Shown piece after piece: positions 57,405-64,000 of a DNA stretch of 64,000 bases. This DNA comes from an uncultured Agathobaculum sp. GTDB taxonomy: Bacteria; Bacillota; Clostridia; Oscillospirales; Butyricicoccaceae. Under the pieces are notes generated by a model that was not told the DNA's origin, ran no database searches, and worked only from the letters and a program-made list of their open reading frames with translations. The DNA lies in contig CAKSVR010000006.1 in assembly GCA_934504345.1 (NCBI GenBank), positions 1 through 64,000 of the forward strand, in the 5' to 3' direction. Position numbers and translations under genes: made by a program. Each line of letters opens with the position of its first letter. Position 1 is the first letter of the stretch.

Positions 57405-58037
57405 ATGATAAACATTTGGCATGACATTGACCCGAGCCGTGTCACTCCGGAGAGCTTCACGGCGGTGATCGAGATCTCGGCGGGCAGCAAGAAGAAATAC
57501 GAGCTGGACAAGCAGACGGGCCTGCTGCGGCTGGACCGCATCCTGTACACCTCGACGCATTATCCGGCCAACTACGGCTTCATCCCGCGCACCTATGCGT
57601 ATGACGGCGATCCGCTGGATGTTCTGGTGCTGTGCAGCGAAACGCTCGACCCAATGGTCGAGGTGGACTGCTATCCCATCGGTGTCATCCGCATGATCGA
57701 TGATGACGAGATCGACGATAAGATCATCGCCATCCCGTTCGAGGACCCGAACTGGAACTATTATCACGACATTGACCAGCTCCCGCCGCACCACGGCAAC
57801 GAGATCGCGCACTTTTTCGAGATCTACAAGAGCCTCGAGCACAAGTTCACCGCCACCTCGGATGCGCTGGCACGCTCGACGGCGGTCAAGGTCATCAAGG
57901 ACTGCATCGAGCGGTATGAGGTACATTACTGCGGCAAGTGCCCGTCAAAGTCGGATTCTCCTAAAAAACGCGAAAAAGAGGAGAAAAAAGAGGCTAAAGA
58001 GAAAGAAAAGATCGTTAAGAGCATCACGAAAAACTGA
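57405..58037 (+). CDS. ppa: Inorganic pyrophosphatase, family I, with charged tail
   Basis: 210 residues. The catalytic core (about 1-175) has VIEISAGSKKKYELDKQTG, HYPANYGFIPRTYAYDGDPL and DVLVLCSETLDP with the metal aspartates. The last 30 residues are almost only Lys, Glu, Asp and Ser (SPKKREKEEKKEAKEKEKIV), an unusual appendix. AAAGGAGGAAAATGCGCT precedes the ATG. It removes PPi next to a polyphosphate kinase gene. Confidence 0.94.
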   Translation: MINIWHDIDPSRVTPESFTAVIEISAGSKKKYELDKQTGLLRLDRILYTSTHYPANYGFIPRTYAYDGDPLDVLVLCSETLDPMVEVDCYPIGVIRMIDDDEIDDKIIAIPFEDPNWNYYHDIDQLPPHHGNEIAHFFEIYKSLEHKFTATSDALARSTAVKVIKDCIERYEVHYCGKCPSKSDSPKKREKEEKKEAKEKEKIVKSITKN

Positions 58038-58042
58038 GATAT

Positions 58043-58079
58043 AACAAAAAGGAACCTGCCCGGCAGGTTCCTTTTTGTT
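58043..58079. terminator. Bidirectional terminator between ppa and the MATE gene
   Basis: AACAAAAAGGAACCTGCC pairs with GGCAGGTTCCTTTTTGTT. The MATE stop codon lies in the last bases of its tail. Confidence 0.9.
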
Positions 58080-59427
58080 ATGCGGCGTTTTTCAGGTCTT
58101 GTTTGAGCTGGTGTACGGCGAAAACCAGCGTATACACCGCCATAATGCCGGAAACGGTCGGCGCAACGCAGCCGAGCGTTCGCAGGCTGTCCGCGAAGTG
58201 CGTCTGCACCAGATACAGCAGCGGAACGCGCAGGAACAGCGCACCGAAGCAGCTCGAGCACATGGTGAACAGGGTCAGACCGCGCCCGTTGAGATAGCCG
58301 TTCAGGCCGAATACGAACGCCACGGCGATGTAGTCGAACGAGCAGGTGCGGAAGAACGGTGCGCCCACGCGGATGATGTCGGCATCCTGCGAGAAAATGC
58401 GGATCATGCTCTCCGGCGAGAGCTGCGCCCAAAGCAGGAAACAGCCGCCCGCGAGAAAGGCGAACGTCACGCCGGCATATACGGCCGTGCGGATGCGTTC
58501 CGGGCGTTTTGCGCCCCAGTTCTGCGCGGTGAACGCCGCCAGCGCGGAGGCGACCGAGGTCGCGGGCAGCATGGCGAATACGTCGTACTTGCTGGCAATG
58601 CCTGCCGCCGAGGAGGCGGCTGCGCCCAGCGAGTTGACAACGGCGGTGAGGTACAGAAATGAAATTCGGATCATCAGTTCCTGCAAAGAGATGGGAATGC
58701 CCGCGCGGAGCAGCTCTTTCATGCGGCTGCGGTCGATGCGGAGATTGTGCAGCGTGAACCGGAAGATGAACGTACTGCGGTTCAGATATACGATGGCGCA
58801 GACCATGCTGACGGCCTGTGCCGTGATGGTCGCGATGGCGACACCGGCTACGCCCATGCCGAGTACGCCGGTCAGCAGCAGGTCGCCCGCGATGTTGAGC
58901 ACGCACGCGAGCGCGATGAACAGCATCGGCCGGCGGGAATCGCCGCAGCCGCGCAGGATGGCGCTGATGGCGTTGTAGCCGCAGGTGAACGGGATTCCCC
59001 AGCCACAGATGGTGACGTAGGTTTTCGCGAGGTCGAACGCCTCCTCCGGCGTTTGCAGCAGATACAGGATGGGCGCGGCAAAGCCGATGACGAGTATCAT
59101 CAGGAGCACGGAGAAAATGCCGAACAGCGACAGCGTGGTGCCGATGGAGCGGCGGGTTTTCTCCTCCTCGCGCATACCGGTATATTTGCCGACAAGGATG
59201 GTGCCGCCGAGTGTCAGGCCGGTGATCAGGCTGGTGATGATCTGCGTGACCTGTGTGCCGGTGGACACTGCCGCTACGCTGTCCGCGCCCGCAAAGCGGC
59301 CCACCACAGCCAGATCGACCGCGCCGTACAGCGCCTGAATGATGTTCGCGATGAGAAAGGGTATCGTGAACCGCAGCAGCACGGGCAGAACGCGGCCTTC
59401 GGTCAGCAGGTGGTCGTTATTTTCCAT
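58078..59427 (-). CDS. MATE-family efflux transporter
   Basis: 449 residues from the ATG at 59427 (AGGGGGAC upstream). Twelve membrane helices in two homologous halves: PVLLRFTIPFLIANIIQALY and GAVDLAVVGRFAGADSVAAV start the first; LQELMIRISFLYLTAVVNSL the second. It is a multidrug/oxidised-flavin-type cation-coupled exporter. Its promoter is of MerR type and the MerR gene lies upstream on the same strand, so drug-induced expression is likely. Confidence 0.93.
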   Translation of the reverse strand: MENNDHLLTEGRVLPVLLRFTIPFLIANIIQALYGAVDLAVVGRFAGADSVAAVSTGTQVTQIITSLITGLTLGGTILVGKYTGMREEEKTRRSIGTTLSLFGIFSVLLMILVIGFAAPILYLLQTPEEAFDLAKTYVTICGWGIPFTCGYNAISAILRGCGDSRRPMLFIALACVLNIAGDLLLTGVLGMGVAGVAIATITAQAVSMVCAIVYLNRSTFIFRFTLHNLRIDRSRMKELLRAGIPISLQELMIRISFLYLTAVVNSLGAAASSAAGIASKYDVFAMLPATSVASALAAFTAQNWGAKRPERIRTAVYAGVTFAFLAGGCFLLWAQLSPESMIRIFSQDADIIRVGAPFFRTCSFDYIAVAFVFGLNGYLNGRGLTLFTMCSSCFGALFLRVPLLYLVQTHFADSLRTLGCVAPTVSGIMAVYTLVFAVHQLKQDLKNAA

Positions 59428-59465
59428 AGAAAGTCCCCCTCGGATTTGTCTGTCTTTCACAAGCA

Positions 59466-59496
59466 ATGATAAACCCTCCATCTACTGGAGGGTCAA
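59466..59496 (-). promoter_or_regulatory. MerR-type promoter and operator of the MATE gene
   Basis: Minus strand TTGACC (59491-59496), 19-base spacer, TATCAT (59466-59471). The dyad ACCCTCCA-GTAGA-TGGAGGGT (59473-59493) sits between them. A 19-base spacer with a central dyad is the hallmark of promoters activated by MerR-family proteins. Confidence 0.85.
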
Positions 59497-59506
59497 GGGA
59501 TTTTTC

Positions 59507-59741
59507 TAAGGCAACACCGCACAATTAAAGCGGCGGCTCCTTGTGCAGGCTCCGGTCGCACTGCCGCGGTGCTTTGCGGAAATTTTGTGTCCTGACTTTG
59601 GCTTCGGTTCCTTGCGCGAGTTCCGTCCGCGCTGCCGAAGTTTCACGGTAATACATCAAGTATTACCGCAAAACTGTGCCTCGTCAGTACGCAAAATTTA
59701 CTCGCAAATCACTCTTGTTCAATTATGCGGTATTGCCCTAA
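59507..59741 (+). mobile_element. Miniature inverted-repeat element M4
   Basis: About 235 bp between the MerR gene and the MATE promoter. Ends TAAGGCAACACCGCACAATT and AATTATGCGGTATTGCCCTA. Inner dyad GGTAATACATCAAGTATTAC C. It provides the TAG stop of the MerR gene at 59738-59740. Confidence 0.8.
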
Positions 59742-60553
59742 AATTTCACCGGAATTTGCAGCTCGGTGAGGTATTGTCCCTCATCCGAGGTGAAGCCGCC
59801 GTCGATGTGCGTCACCTCGACCGAATCGCCGGTGACGGCGCCGCCAAGCCGTTCGGCCTCATCGAGCAGGTGCGTGTAGCCCTCCGCCGAGCGGGTGTGC
59901 GTGCCGCGGAAGCACAGGCTCAGCCAGTCACCGGCGGGCAGGGAGGCCGACGGACCGGTGTGGCGCTCCTCCGGCTCCACGAACACGAAGATGCCCGAGA
60001 ACCGGTCAAATCTGCGCTCCAGCAGCTTTTCGCGGGCGATGGATACACCGACCTTGCCGAGGAACATCATGGGCTCCAGCCCGTGCTCACGCTCGAGGTC
60101 ACGGATGGGAAATTCGAGGTTCGCATCCTGCGGGATGTCCTGCCGGAGGAATACGATCTCACGGGCGGGCAGCGTGATGCGGCGCACGGTATCGAGCACG
60201 GCGGTGCGGGCACGCTGTAAATCGGTCAGGCGGCGCTCGATGCGGCGCTCGATGCGATGCAGCTCGTCCAGCTGACGGCGCGTGTCGTCCAGCTGCTCGC
60301 GCAGGAGCGACTCGATCACAGCCGTGTCGCGGTTCTCGAAAAAGCCGCGTATCCTGTCCAGCGACACACCCAGCGCCCGCAGATACTTGATGGTGTTCAG
60401 CCGCTCGAACTGCGCGGCGGAGTAGTAGCGGTAGCCCGTGCGCGGATGGACCCGTTCGGGATGCAGGATGCCGATGTCATCGTAAAACCGCAGTGTCCGC
60501 ACCGGAATGGAGAATAATCGCTGCATTTCACCGATGGTGAACAGGTTTTTCAT
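59738..60553 (-). CDS. MerR-family activator with GyrI-like effector domain
   Basis: 271 residues. MerR winged helix NLFTIGEMQRLFSIPVRTLR, FYDDIGILHPERVHPRTGYR, YYSAAQFERLNTIKYLRALG, coiled-coil dimer helix (LDELHRIERRIERRLTDLQR), then a BmrR/GyrI-like ligand domain (FSGIFVFVEPEERHTG, YTHLLDEAERLGGAVTGDSV). The downstream MATE gene has the matching operator. The stop codon is contributed by element M4, so the natural C-terminus may be slightly altered. AAAGGAGGTGTTCCGCC precedes the ATG. Confidence 0.93.
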   Translation of the reverse strand: MKNLFTIGEMQRLFSIPVRTLRFYDDIGILHPERVHPRTGYRYYSAAQFERLNTIKYLRALGVSLDRIRGFFENRDTAVIESLLREQLDDTRRQLDELHRIERRIERRLTDLQRARTAVLDTVRRITLPAREIVFLRQDIPQDANLEFPIRDLEREHGLEPMMFLGKVGVSIAREKLLERRFDRFSGIFVFVEPEERHTGPSASLPAGDWLSLCFRGTHTRSAEGYTHLLDEAERLGGAVTGDSVEVTHIDGGFTSDEGQYLTELQIPVKF

Positions 60554-60643
60554 GGCGGAACACCTCCTTTTCTGTTACCAGTATAGCATAAAAGCGCGAA
60601 AAACGGTATAATGGAAAAAAACCACGAAAGGAAGTGTCCGCCC

Positions 60644-61525
60644 ATGCACACCATCCCCGCAAAAACGCTGCTGACACGGCAGAAAAGCCCGGAGCACTGG
60701 TTCGGCGCGGACTGGAACATGAATCTGTACCGCGGCTGCCCGCACGGCTGCATTTACTGCGACAGCCGCTCGGAGTGCTACGGAAACGACGATTTCGACC
60801 ATGTTTACGCCAAGGAGAACGCGCTCCTGCTGCTGCGGGACGAGCTGCGCCGAAAGCAGCACACCGGCATTGTCAGCACCGGCGCGATGAGCGATCCGTA
60901 TAATCCGCACGAGCGCACCGAGCGGCTGACACGCGGCGCACTCGCGCTGTTTGCGGAATACGGCTTCGGCGTGACGGTCATCACGAAAAGCGGCCTCATC
61001 TGCCGCGATATTGACGTTCTGTGCGCGGTAAAGCAGCACGCGCCCGTGCTGTGCAAGCTGACCGTCACCACCGCAGACGATGCGCTGGCGCGCAGGCTCG
61101 AGCCGCACGCGCCGCTGCCCTCGGCACGGCTGGAGGCGCTCGCGCGGCTGTCCGAGGCGGGTCTGCCGACCTGTATCCTGCTCATGCCGGTGCTGCCGTG
61201 GCTGACCGACAGCGCGGACAGCATCCGCACGCTGGTGCGCCGTGCGAAAGAGGCGGGCGTGCATTCCATCTATCCGATGTGGGGACTGACCCTGCGCGAC
61301 AGACAGCGGGCATACTTCTATCAGCAGCTTGACCGGACGTTCCCGGGGCTCAAGCGGCGGTATATCGAGCGCTACGGTACGGCGTATCAGTGTGCTGTGC
61401 CGAATGCACGAAAGCTCGAGCGAATTTTTGTGCAGGAATGCGAAAATAACGGCATCCTCTACAAAATGCAGGACATTATTTCGAACTATCAAGCAGAACA
61501 GGGAGGACAGCTCTCGCTATTTTGA
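60644..61525 (+). CDS. Radical SAM protein of the SPL/Rv2578c-like family
   Basis: 293 residues from the ATG at 60644 (GAAAGGAAG upstream); the earlier ATG at 60611 falls in the -10 region. The cluster motif CPHGCIYC, with NLYRGCPHGCIYCDSRSECY, binds 4Fe-4S. STGAMSDPYNPHERTERLTR and GVTVITKSGLICRDIDVL are typical of stand-alone spore-photoproduct-lyase-like proteins. Reaction unknown; DNA or tRNA repair is possible. Confidence 0.9.
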   Translation: MHTIPAKTLLTRQKSPEHWFGADWNMNLYRGCPHGCIYCDSRSECYGNDDFDHVYAKENALLLLRDELRRKQHTGIVSTGAMSDPYNPHERTERLTRGALALFAEYGFGVTVITKSGLICRDIDVLCAVKQHAPVLCKLTVTTADDALARRLEPHAPLPSARLEALARLSEAGLPTCILLMPVLPWLTDSADSIRTLVRRAKEAGVHSIYPMWGLTLRDRQRAYFYQQLDRTFPGLKRRYIERYGTAYQCAVPNARKLERIFVQECENNGILYKMQDIISNYQAEQGGQLSLF

Positions 61526-61570
61526 AAGAGTGGAGAGCGCTTTTACTCTTCACTCTCCACTCCCCACTCT
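61525..61570. repeat. GAGTGGAGAG/CTCTCCACTC inverted repeat
   Basis: AGAGTGGAGAG and CTCTCCACTC flank an ACTCTTCA stretch just after the radical SAM gene. Same low-complexity repeat as at 35893 and 63246. Confidence 0.6.
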
Positions 61571-61573
61571 TAG

Positions 61574-61623
61574 AAAAAACCGGCACATACAGAGGAAAAC
61601 TTCTCGGTAGTGCCGGTTTTGCT
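61574..61623. terminator. Bidirectional terminator
   Basis: AAAAAACCGGCAC (61574-61586) and GTGCCGGTTTT (61610-61620) pair; serves the radical SAM gene and the leftward sigma-like gene. Confidence 0.8.
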
Positions 61624-61628
61624 GTGTG

Positions 61629-61949
61629 CTATGAAATTCTGCTGTGCGGGAGCTCGAGATTATACGCCAGCAGGGTACGCAGCCGCCGCTTGCCGCGTGT
61701 CAGGTGGCGGGACACCGCCGAGGGACTGATGCCCAGCTTTCCGGCGATCTCCTTGCCGGAGAGGCCCTTGACCTCGTACATCCACAGCACCTCGAACTGC
61801 CGATCGGTCAACTGGTCGTGCAGCGCGCGGAGAAACGCCTCGCGGAACGCCTGACGGAAGCGGTCGTCGTGTTCTCCGGCGAGCGTGCCGAGGTACTGCT
61901 CGTAGGCGGCGTGCGTTGCGGCTTTATCAGACAGCGCGGTGATGTACAC
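61629..61949 (-). CDS. Sigma-70 region 4-like DNA-binding protein
   Basis: 106 residues from the GTG at 61949, supported by GGGAGGCGAGG; an ATG at 61970 is the alternative. The C-terminus is a region-4 helix-turn-helix: LTDRQFEVLWMYEVKGLSGK, EIAGKLGISPSAVSRHLTRG, KRRLRTLLAYNLE. No region 2, so not a full sigma factor. It overlaps the preceding small gene. Such proteins occur in integrative elements and as stand-alone regulators in Clostridia. Confidence 0.82.
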   Translation of the reverse strand: MYITALSDKAATHAAYEQYLGTLAGEHDDRFRQAFREAFLRALHDQLTDRQFEVLWMYEVKGLSGKEIAGKLGISPSAVSRHLTRGKRRLRTLLAYNLELPHSRIS

Positions 61950-62163
61950 TGGCCTCGCCTCCCTTGTCATAGTAGTGCTCCAGCTCGAACGCCGTCAGAC
62001 GGCTTTCGTTTATCAGCGCCCGCAGACGGTTGATGCGCTGCTTGAGCCGCAGCTTGACCTCTTTCTGCCGTGTACGCCGCTGCGCCAGCTGAAGCTGCTT
62101 GATGCGGAGCTCCAGCAGAGCAGTATTTGCACGGTATTCCTGCGCCATCTCACACAGTTGCAT
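61927..62163 (-). CDS. Small coiled-coil protein of unknown function
   Basis: 78 residues, almost wholly helical and basic: ANTALLELRIKQLQLAQRRT, RQKEVKLRLKQRINRLRALI, SRLTAFELEHYYDKGG. It overlaps the sigma-like gene by 23 bases and precedes it in the same unit. GAGGAGGGAACGCC precedes the ATG. No family recognised. Confidence 0.7.
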   Translation of the reverse strand: MQLCEMAQEYRANTALLELRIKQLQLAQRRTRQKEVKLRLKQRINRLRALINESRLTAFELEHYYDKGGEASVHHRAV

Positions 62164-62316
62164 GGCGTTCCCTCCTCACATGATACGAACAAATGTTCGA
62201 TTTACTATGTCTTAATAATACAACATGATGCGGAATATGTCAATGGAAAACTATATTTTGTGTACTGTCAACTAATTGACCTGCATATGCTGGATAGAGG
62301 GAAGGAGGGGAGCGCC

Positions 62317-63270
62317 ATGCGGAAACTGCTGCTGACCGGCGGTTTGCTGGTGCTTGTGCTGTATGCGCTGCCGATGGTGTACCCATCGGAACCGACATCG
62401 GACACGCCCGCAGAGAGCACTGCGGCGGCTGTTCCGGCAGGTGACAGGACGATCACTGTGCTGGTGGATGGCAAGGCCGAGGAGCTGCCGCTCGAAACCT
62501 ATGTGGAGGGCGTGACGGCGGCGGAGATCGCGGATGATTTTCCGGTCGAGGCGATACGGGCACAGGCGGTCGCGGCACGGACGTATGCGGTGTATAAGCA
62601 GTCGCGCGGCCGTCCGGCGGAGCACCCGGAGGCCGATGTCTGCGACGATTACACGCACTGTGCGGCGTATGAACCGGCGGCGGTCAAGACGTTCAGCACC
62701 GGCTATGCGCGGGTGCGGCAGGCGGTGAAAGACACGGCGGGCCAGATACTCGTGTACGACGGTGCGCCGGTCGCGGCGGTGTTCCACTGCGTGAGCGGCC
62801 CAAAGACCGAATCCGCCGCCGATGTGTGGGGAGAGGATATTCCGTACCTGCAAAGCGTGGTCAGCCCGGGCGGCACGCAGTACCCGGAATACGAGAGCGC
62901 GGTGACGTTTACGGCGGACGAGTTCCGCGAGAAGGCCGCGCAGGCATTGCCGTCAGCCGATGTGAGCGGCGCGCCGGACCGCTGGTTTGCCTCGTCGGTG
63001 CGCTCGGCGGCGGGCGGCGTGAAAACCGTCAAGCTCGGCGGCGTGACGGTCGATGGAACGGCCGTGCGGGCGCTGTTCGGGCTGAGATCGACCAACTTCA
63101 CCATCACCACGACCGAGGACAGCATCACGTTCCACACCATCGGCTACGGACACGGCGTTGGGCTGTCGCAGTACGGCGCGAAGTATATGGCAGAGCAGGG
63201 AAGCGACTATACAGAGATTTTAGCGCACTACTATCCGGGCACAGAGTTGAGAGTTGAGAGTGGAGAGTGA
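62317..63270 (+). CDS. spoIID: Stage II sporulation protein D (SpoIID-like lytic transglycosylase)
   Basis: 317 residues from the ATG at 62317 (GGAAGGAGGGGAGC upstream). N-terminal membrane anchor LLLTGGLLVLVLYALPMVY. SpoIID core: LPLETYVEGVTAAEIADDFP, VEAIRAQAVAARTYAVYKQS, VFHCVSGPKTESAADVWGED, IPYLQSVVSPGG, and TIGYGHGVGLSQYGAKYMAE. In the SpoIIDMP complex it cleaves glycan strands for engulfment. The last codons (ELRVESGE) run into a GAGAGTGAAGAG repeat. Confidence 0.93.
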   Translation: MRKLLLTGGLLVLVLYALPMVYPSEPTSDTPAESTAAAVPAGDRTITVLVDGKAEELPLETYVEGVTAAEIADDFPVEAIRAQAVAARTYAVYKQSRGRPAEHPEADVCDDYTHCAAYEPAAVKTFSTGYARVRQAVKDTAGQILVYDGAPVAAVFHCVSGPKTESAADVWGEDIPYLQSVVSPGGTQYPEYESAVTFTADEFREKAAQALPSADVSGAPDRWFASSVRSAAGGVKTVKLGGVTVDGTAVRALFGLRSTNFTITTTEDSITFHTIGYGHGVGLSQYGAKYMAEQGSDYTEILAHYYPGTELRVESGE

Positions 63271-63295
63271 AGAGCGGAGAGTGAAGAGAATGGAT
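63246..63295. repeat. GAGTTGAGAGTGGAGAGTGAAGAG low-complexity repeat
   Basis: Overlaps the end of spoIID and continues as GAGCGGAGAGTGAAGAG. Same family as 35893-35932; it may have replaced the natural spoIID C-terminus. Confidence 0.6.
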
Positions 63296-63312
63296 AGCGG
63301 AAAATACATGAG

Positions 63313-63347
63313 AAAAGTCCCCGGAATCATCGATTCCGGGGACTTTT
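63313..63347. terminator. Bidirectional terminator between spoIID and glgP
   Basis: AAAAGTCCCCGGAATC and GATTCCGGGGACTTTT pair around ATC. Confidence 0.92.
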
Positions 63348-63363
63348 GCTGATTGGTTTGCAG

Positions 63364-64000
63364 TTAGAATGCGAAATTCGTTTTTACGCGCCAGATATTC
63401 TGTGCGTACTCAGCGATGGAGCGGTCGGCTGCGAAGCGGCCGGAGTTTGCGATATTGATAAGCGCCATGCGGTTCCACTTATCCTGATCGCGGTAAACCT
63501 CGCTCACGCGCTCCTGCGCTGCGGCGTAGGAGGCGAAGTCCTTGAGGCTCATATAGCGGTCAGCCGGGCCGCCGTTGCCGCCGTGCAGCAGCAGGTTGGC
63601 AATATCGGTGTAGTCCACGCCGTCACCGAAGCCGTGGATGATCTGATCGAGCACACGGCGGATGACCGGATCGTTCTGGTAAATGACCATCGGCTCGTAG
63701 CTGCCGGAAGCGGCCAGCGCTTCCGCCTCGGGCGTTTCCATACCGAAGATGAAGATGTTGTCGCGGCCAACAGCCTCACAGATCTCGACGTTCGCACCGT
63801 CCATCGTGCCGATGGTGAGCGCGCCGTTCATCATGAACTTCATGTTGCCGGTGCCGGAAGCCTCCTTGCCGGCGATGGAGATCTGCTCGGAAACCTCGGC
63901 AGCGGGCATGATGATCTCAGCCAGCGATACCTTGTAGTCCTCGAGGAATACGACCTTCAGCTTGTCGCGTACTGCCGGATCGTTGTCGATCATGCGGGAG
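63364..64000 (-). CDS. glgP: Glycogen/starch phosphorylase, C-terminal part (cut by window end)
   Basis: At least 211 C-terminal residues are present; the frame stays open through position 64000, so about three quarters of a typical 750-850-residue enzyme lies beyond. The pyridoxal-phosphate lysine is in KEASGTGNMKFMMNGALTIG, followed by TMDGANVEICEAVG, family-invariant. VKTNFAF is the terminus. It releases glucose-1-phosphate from alpha-1,4-glucan. Confidence 0.95.
   Translation of the reverse strand, partial: SRMIDNDPAVRDKLKVVFLEDYKVSLAEIIMPAAEVSEQISIAGKEASGTGNMKFMMNGALTIGTMDGANVEICEAVGRDNIFIFGMETPEAEALAASGSYEPMVIYQNDPVIRRVLDQIIHGFGDGVDYTDIANLLLHGGNGGPADRYMSLKDFASYAAAQERVSEVYRDQDKWNRMALINIANSGRFAADRSIAEYAQNIWRVKTNFAF

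Overview
The window reads as chromosome of a GC-rich, spore-forming Clostridia-class Firmicute. Evidence is spoIID and spoVT, a SigI/RsgI pair, strong AGGAGG ribosome binding sites, single-domain pyruvate kinase, an L27 precursor with its Prp protease, and a classic ylxM-ffh-rpsP-khpA-rimM-trmD block. An Oscillospirales gut commensal of the Butyricicoccus/Agathobaculum type is my inference, not proven here.

Layout. 0.3-6.2 kb: a SigI/RsgI envelope-stress locus with secreted proteins (a formylglycine-generating-enzyme-like protein broken by an in-frame TGA, an SLH-anchored esterase, a coiled-coil secreted protein) and a 63-residue cytosolic protein; four of the units have a C-rich/CGTAT promoter of SigI type. 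7.1-10.8 kb: SRP and ribosome maturation genes. 11.0-13.7 kb: small membrane proteins and a padR-DUF1700-DUF4097 operon with a perfect palindromic operator. 13.9-23.2 kb: a long rightward run, ddl-murI-DUF1934-argS-S41 protease-unknown-prmA-rsmE-membrane protein. 23.5-24.6 kb: transglutaminase-like protein and tRNA-Met, tRNA-Glu, tRNA-Val. 25.5-29.8 kb: two M16-family proteins (YfmF/YfmH type), lgt, folD. 29.8-30.7 kb: three tandem type I toxin-antitoxin modules. 30.8-35.9 kb: rpiA, rplU-prp-rpmA, obgE, an EamA transporter. 36.6-39.2 kb: a PRTase-like gene and a cytosine-permease-like gene bracketed by three miniature inverted-repeat elements. 39.9-45.1 kb: spoVT, a C39-like protein, an ABC ATPase, dCMP deaminase, pth, a flavodoxin-like protein and a GIY-YIG/NUDIX fusion. 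45.1-45.4 kb: a fourth type I toxin-antitoxin module. 45.5-54.3 kb: secG, a sugar nucleotidyltransferase, pyk, LytR-CpsA-Psr, an M16 protease, a CBS protein, a substrate-binding lipoprotein, CarD. 55-64 kb: ppk diverging from ppa, a MATE pump under a MerR-type promoter, a radical SAM protein, a sigma-region-4-like protein, spoIID and the 3' part of glgP.

The most unusual content is non-coding. A family of structured repeats (five full or partial copies) shows several hairpins whose stems differ between copies but remain paired, around fixed loops. A second family (four copies, about 170-235 bp) has 21-bp terminal inverted repeats starting TTAAGG; it supplies the stop codons of two genes. The four toxin-antitoxin modules each code a 23-28 residue membrane peptide opposite a short convergent RNA with a near-consensus promoter. 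No CRISPR array, rRNA, prophage structural gene or complete insertion sequence was seen.
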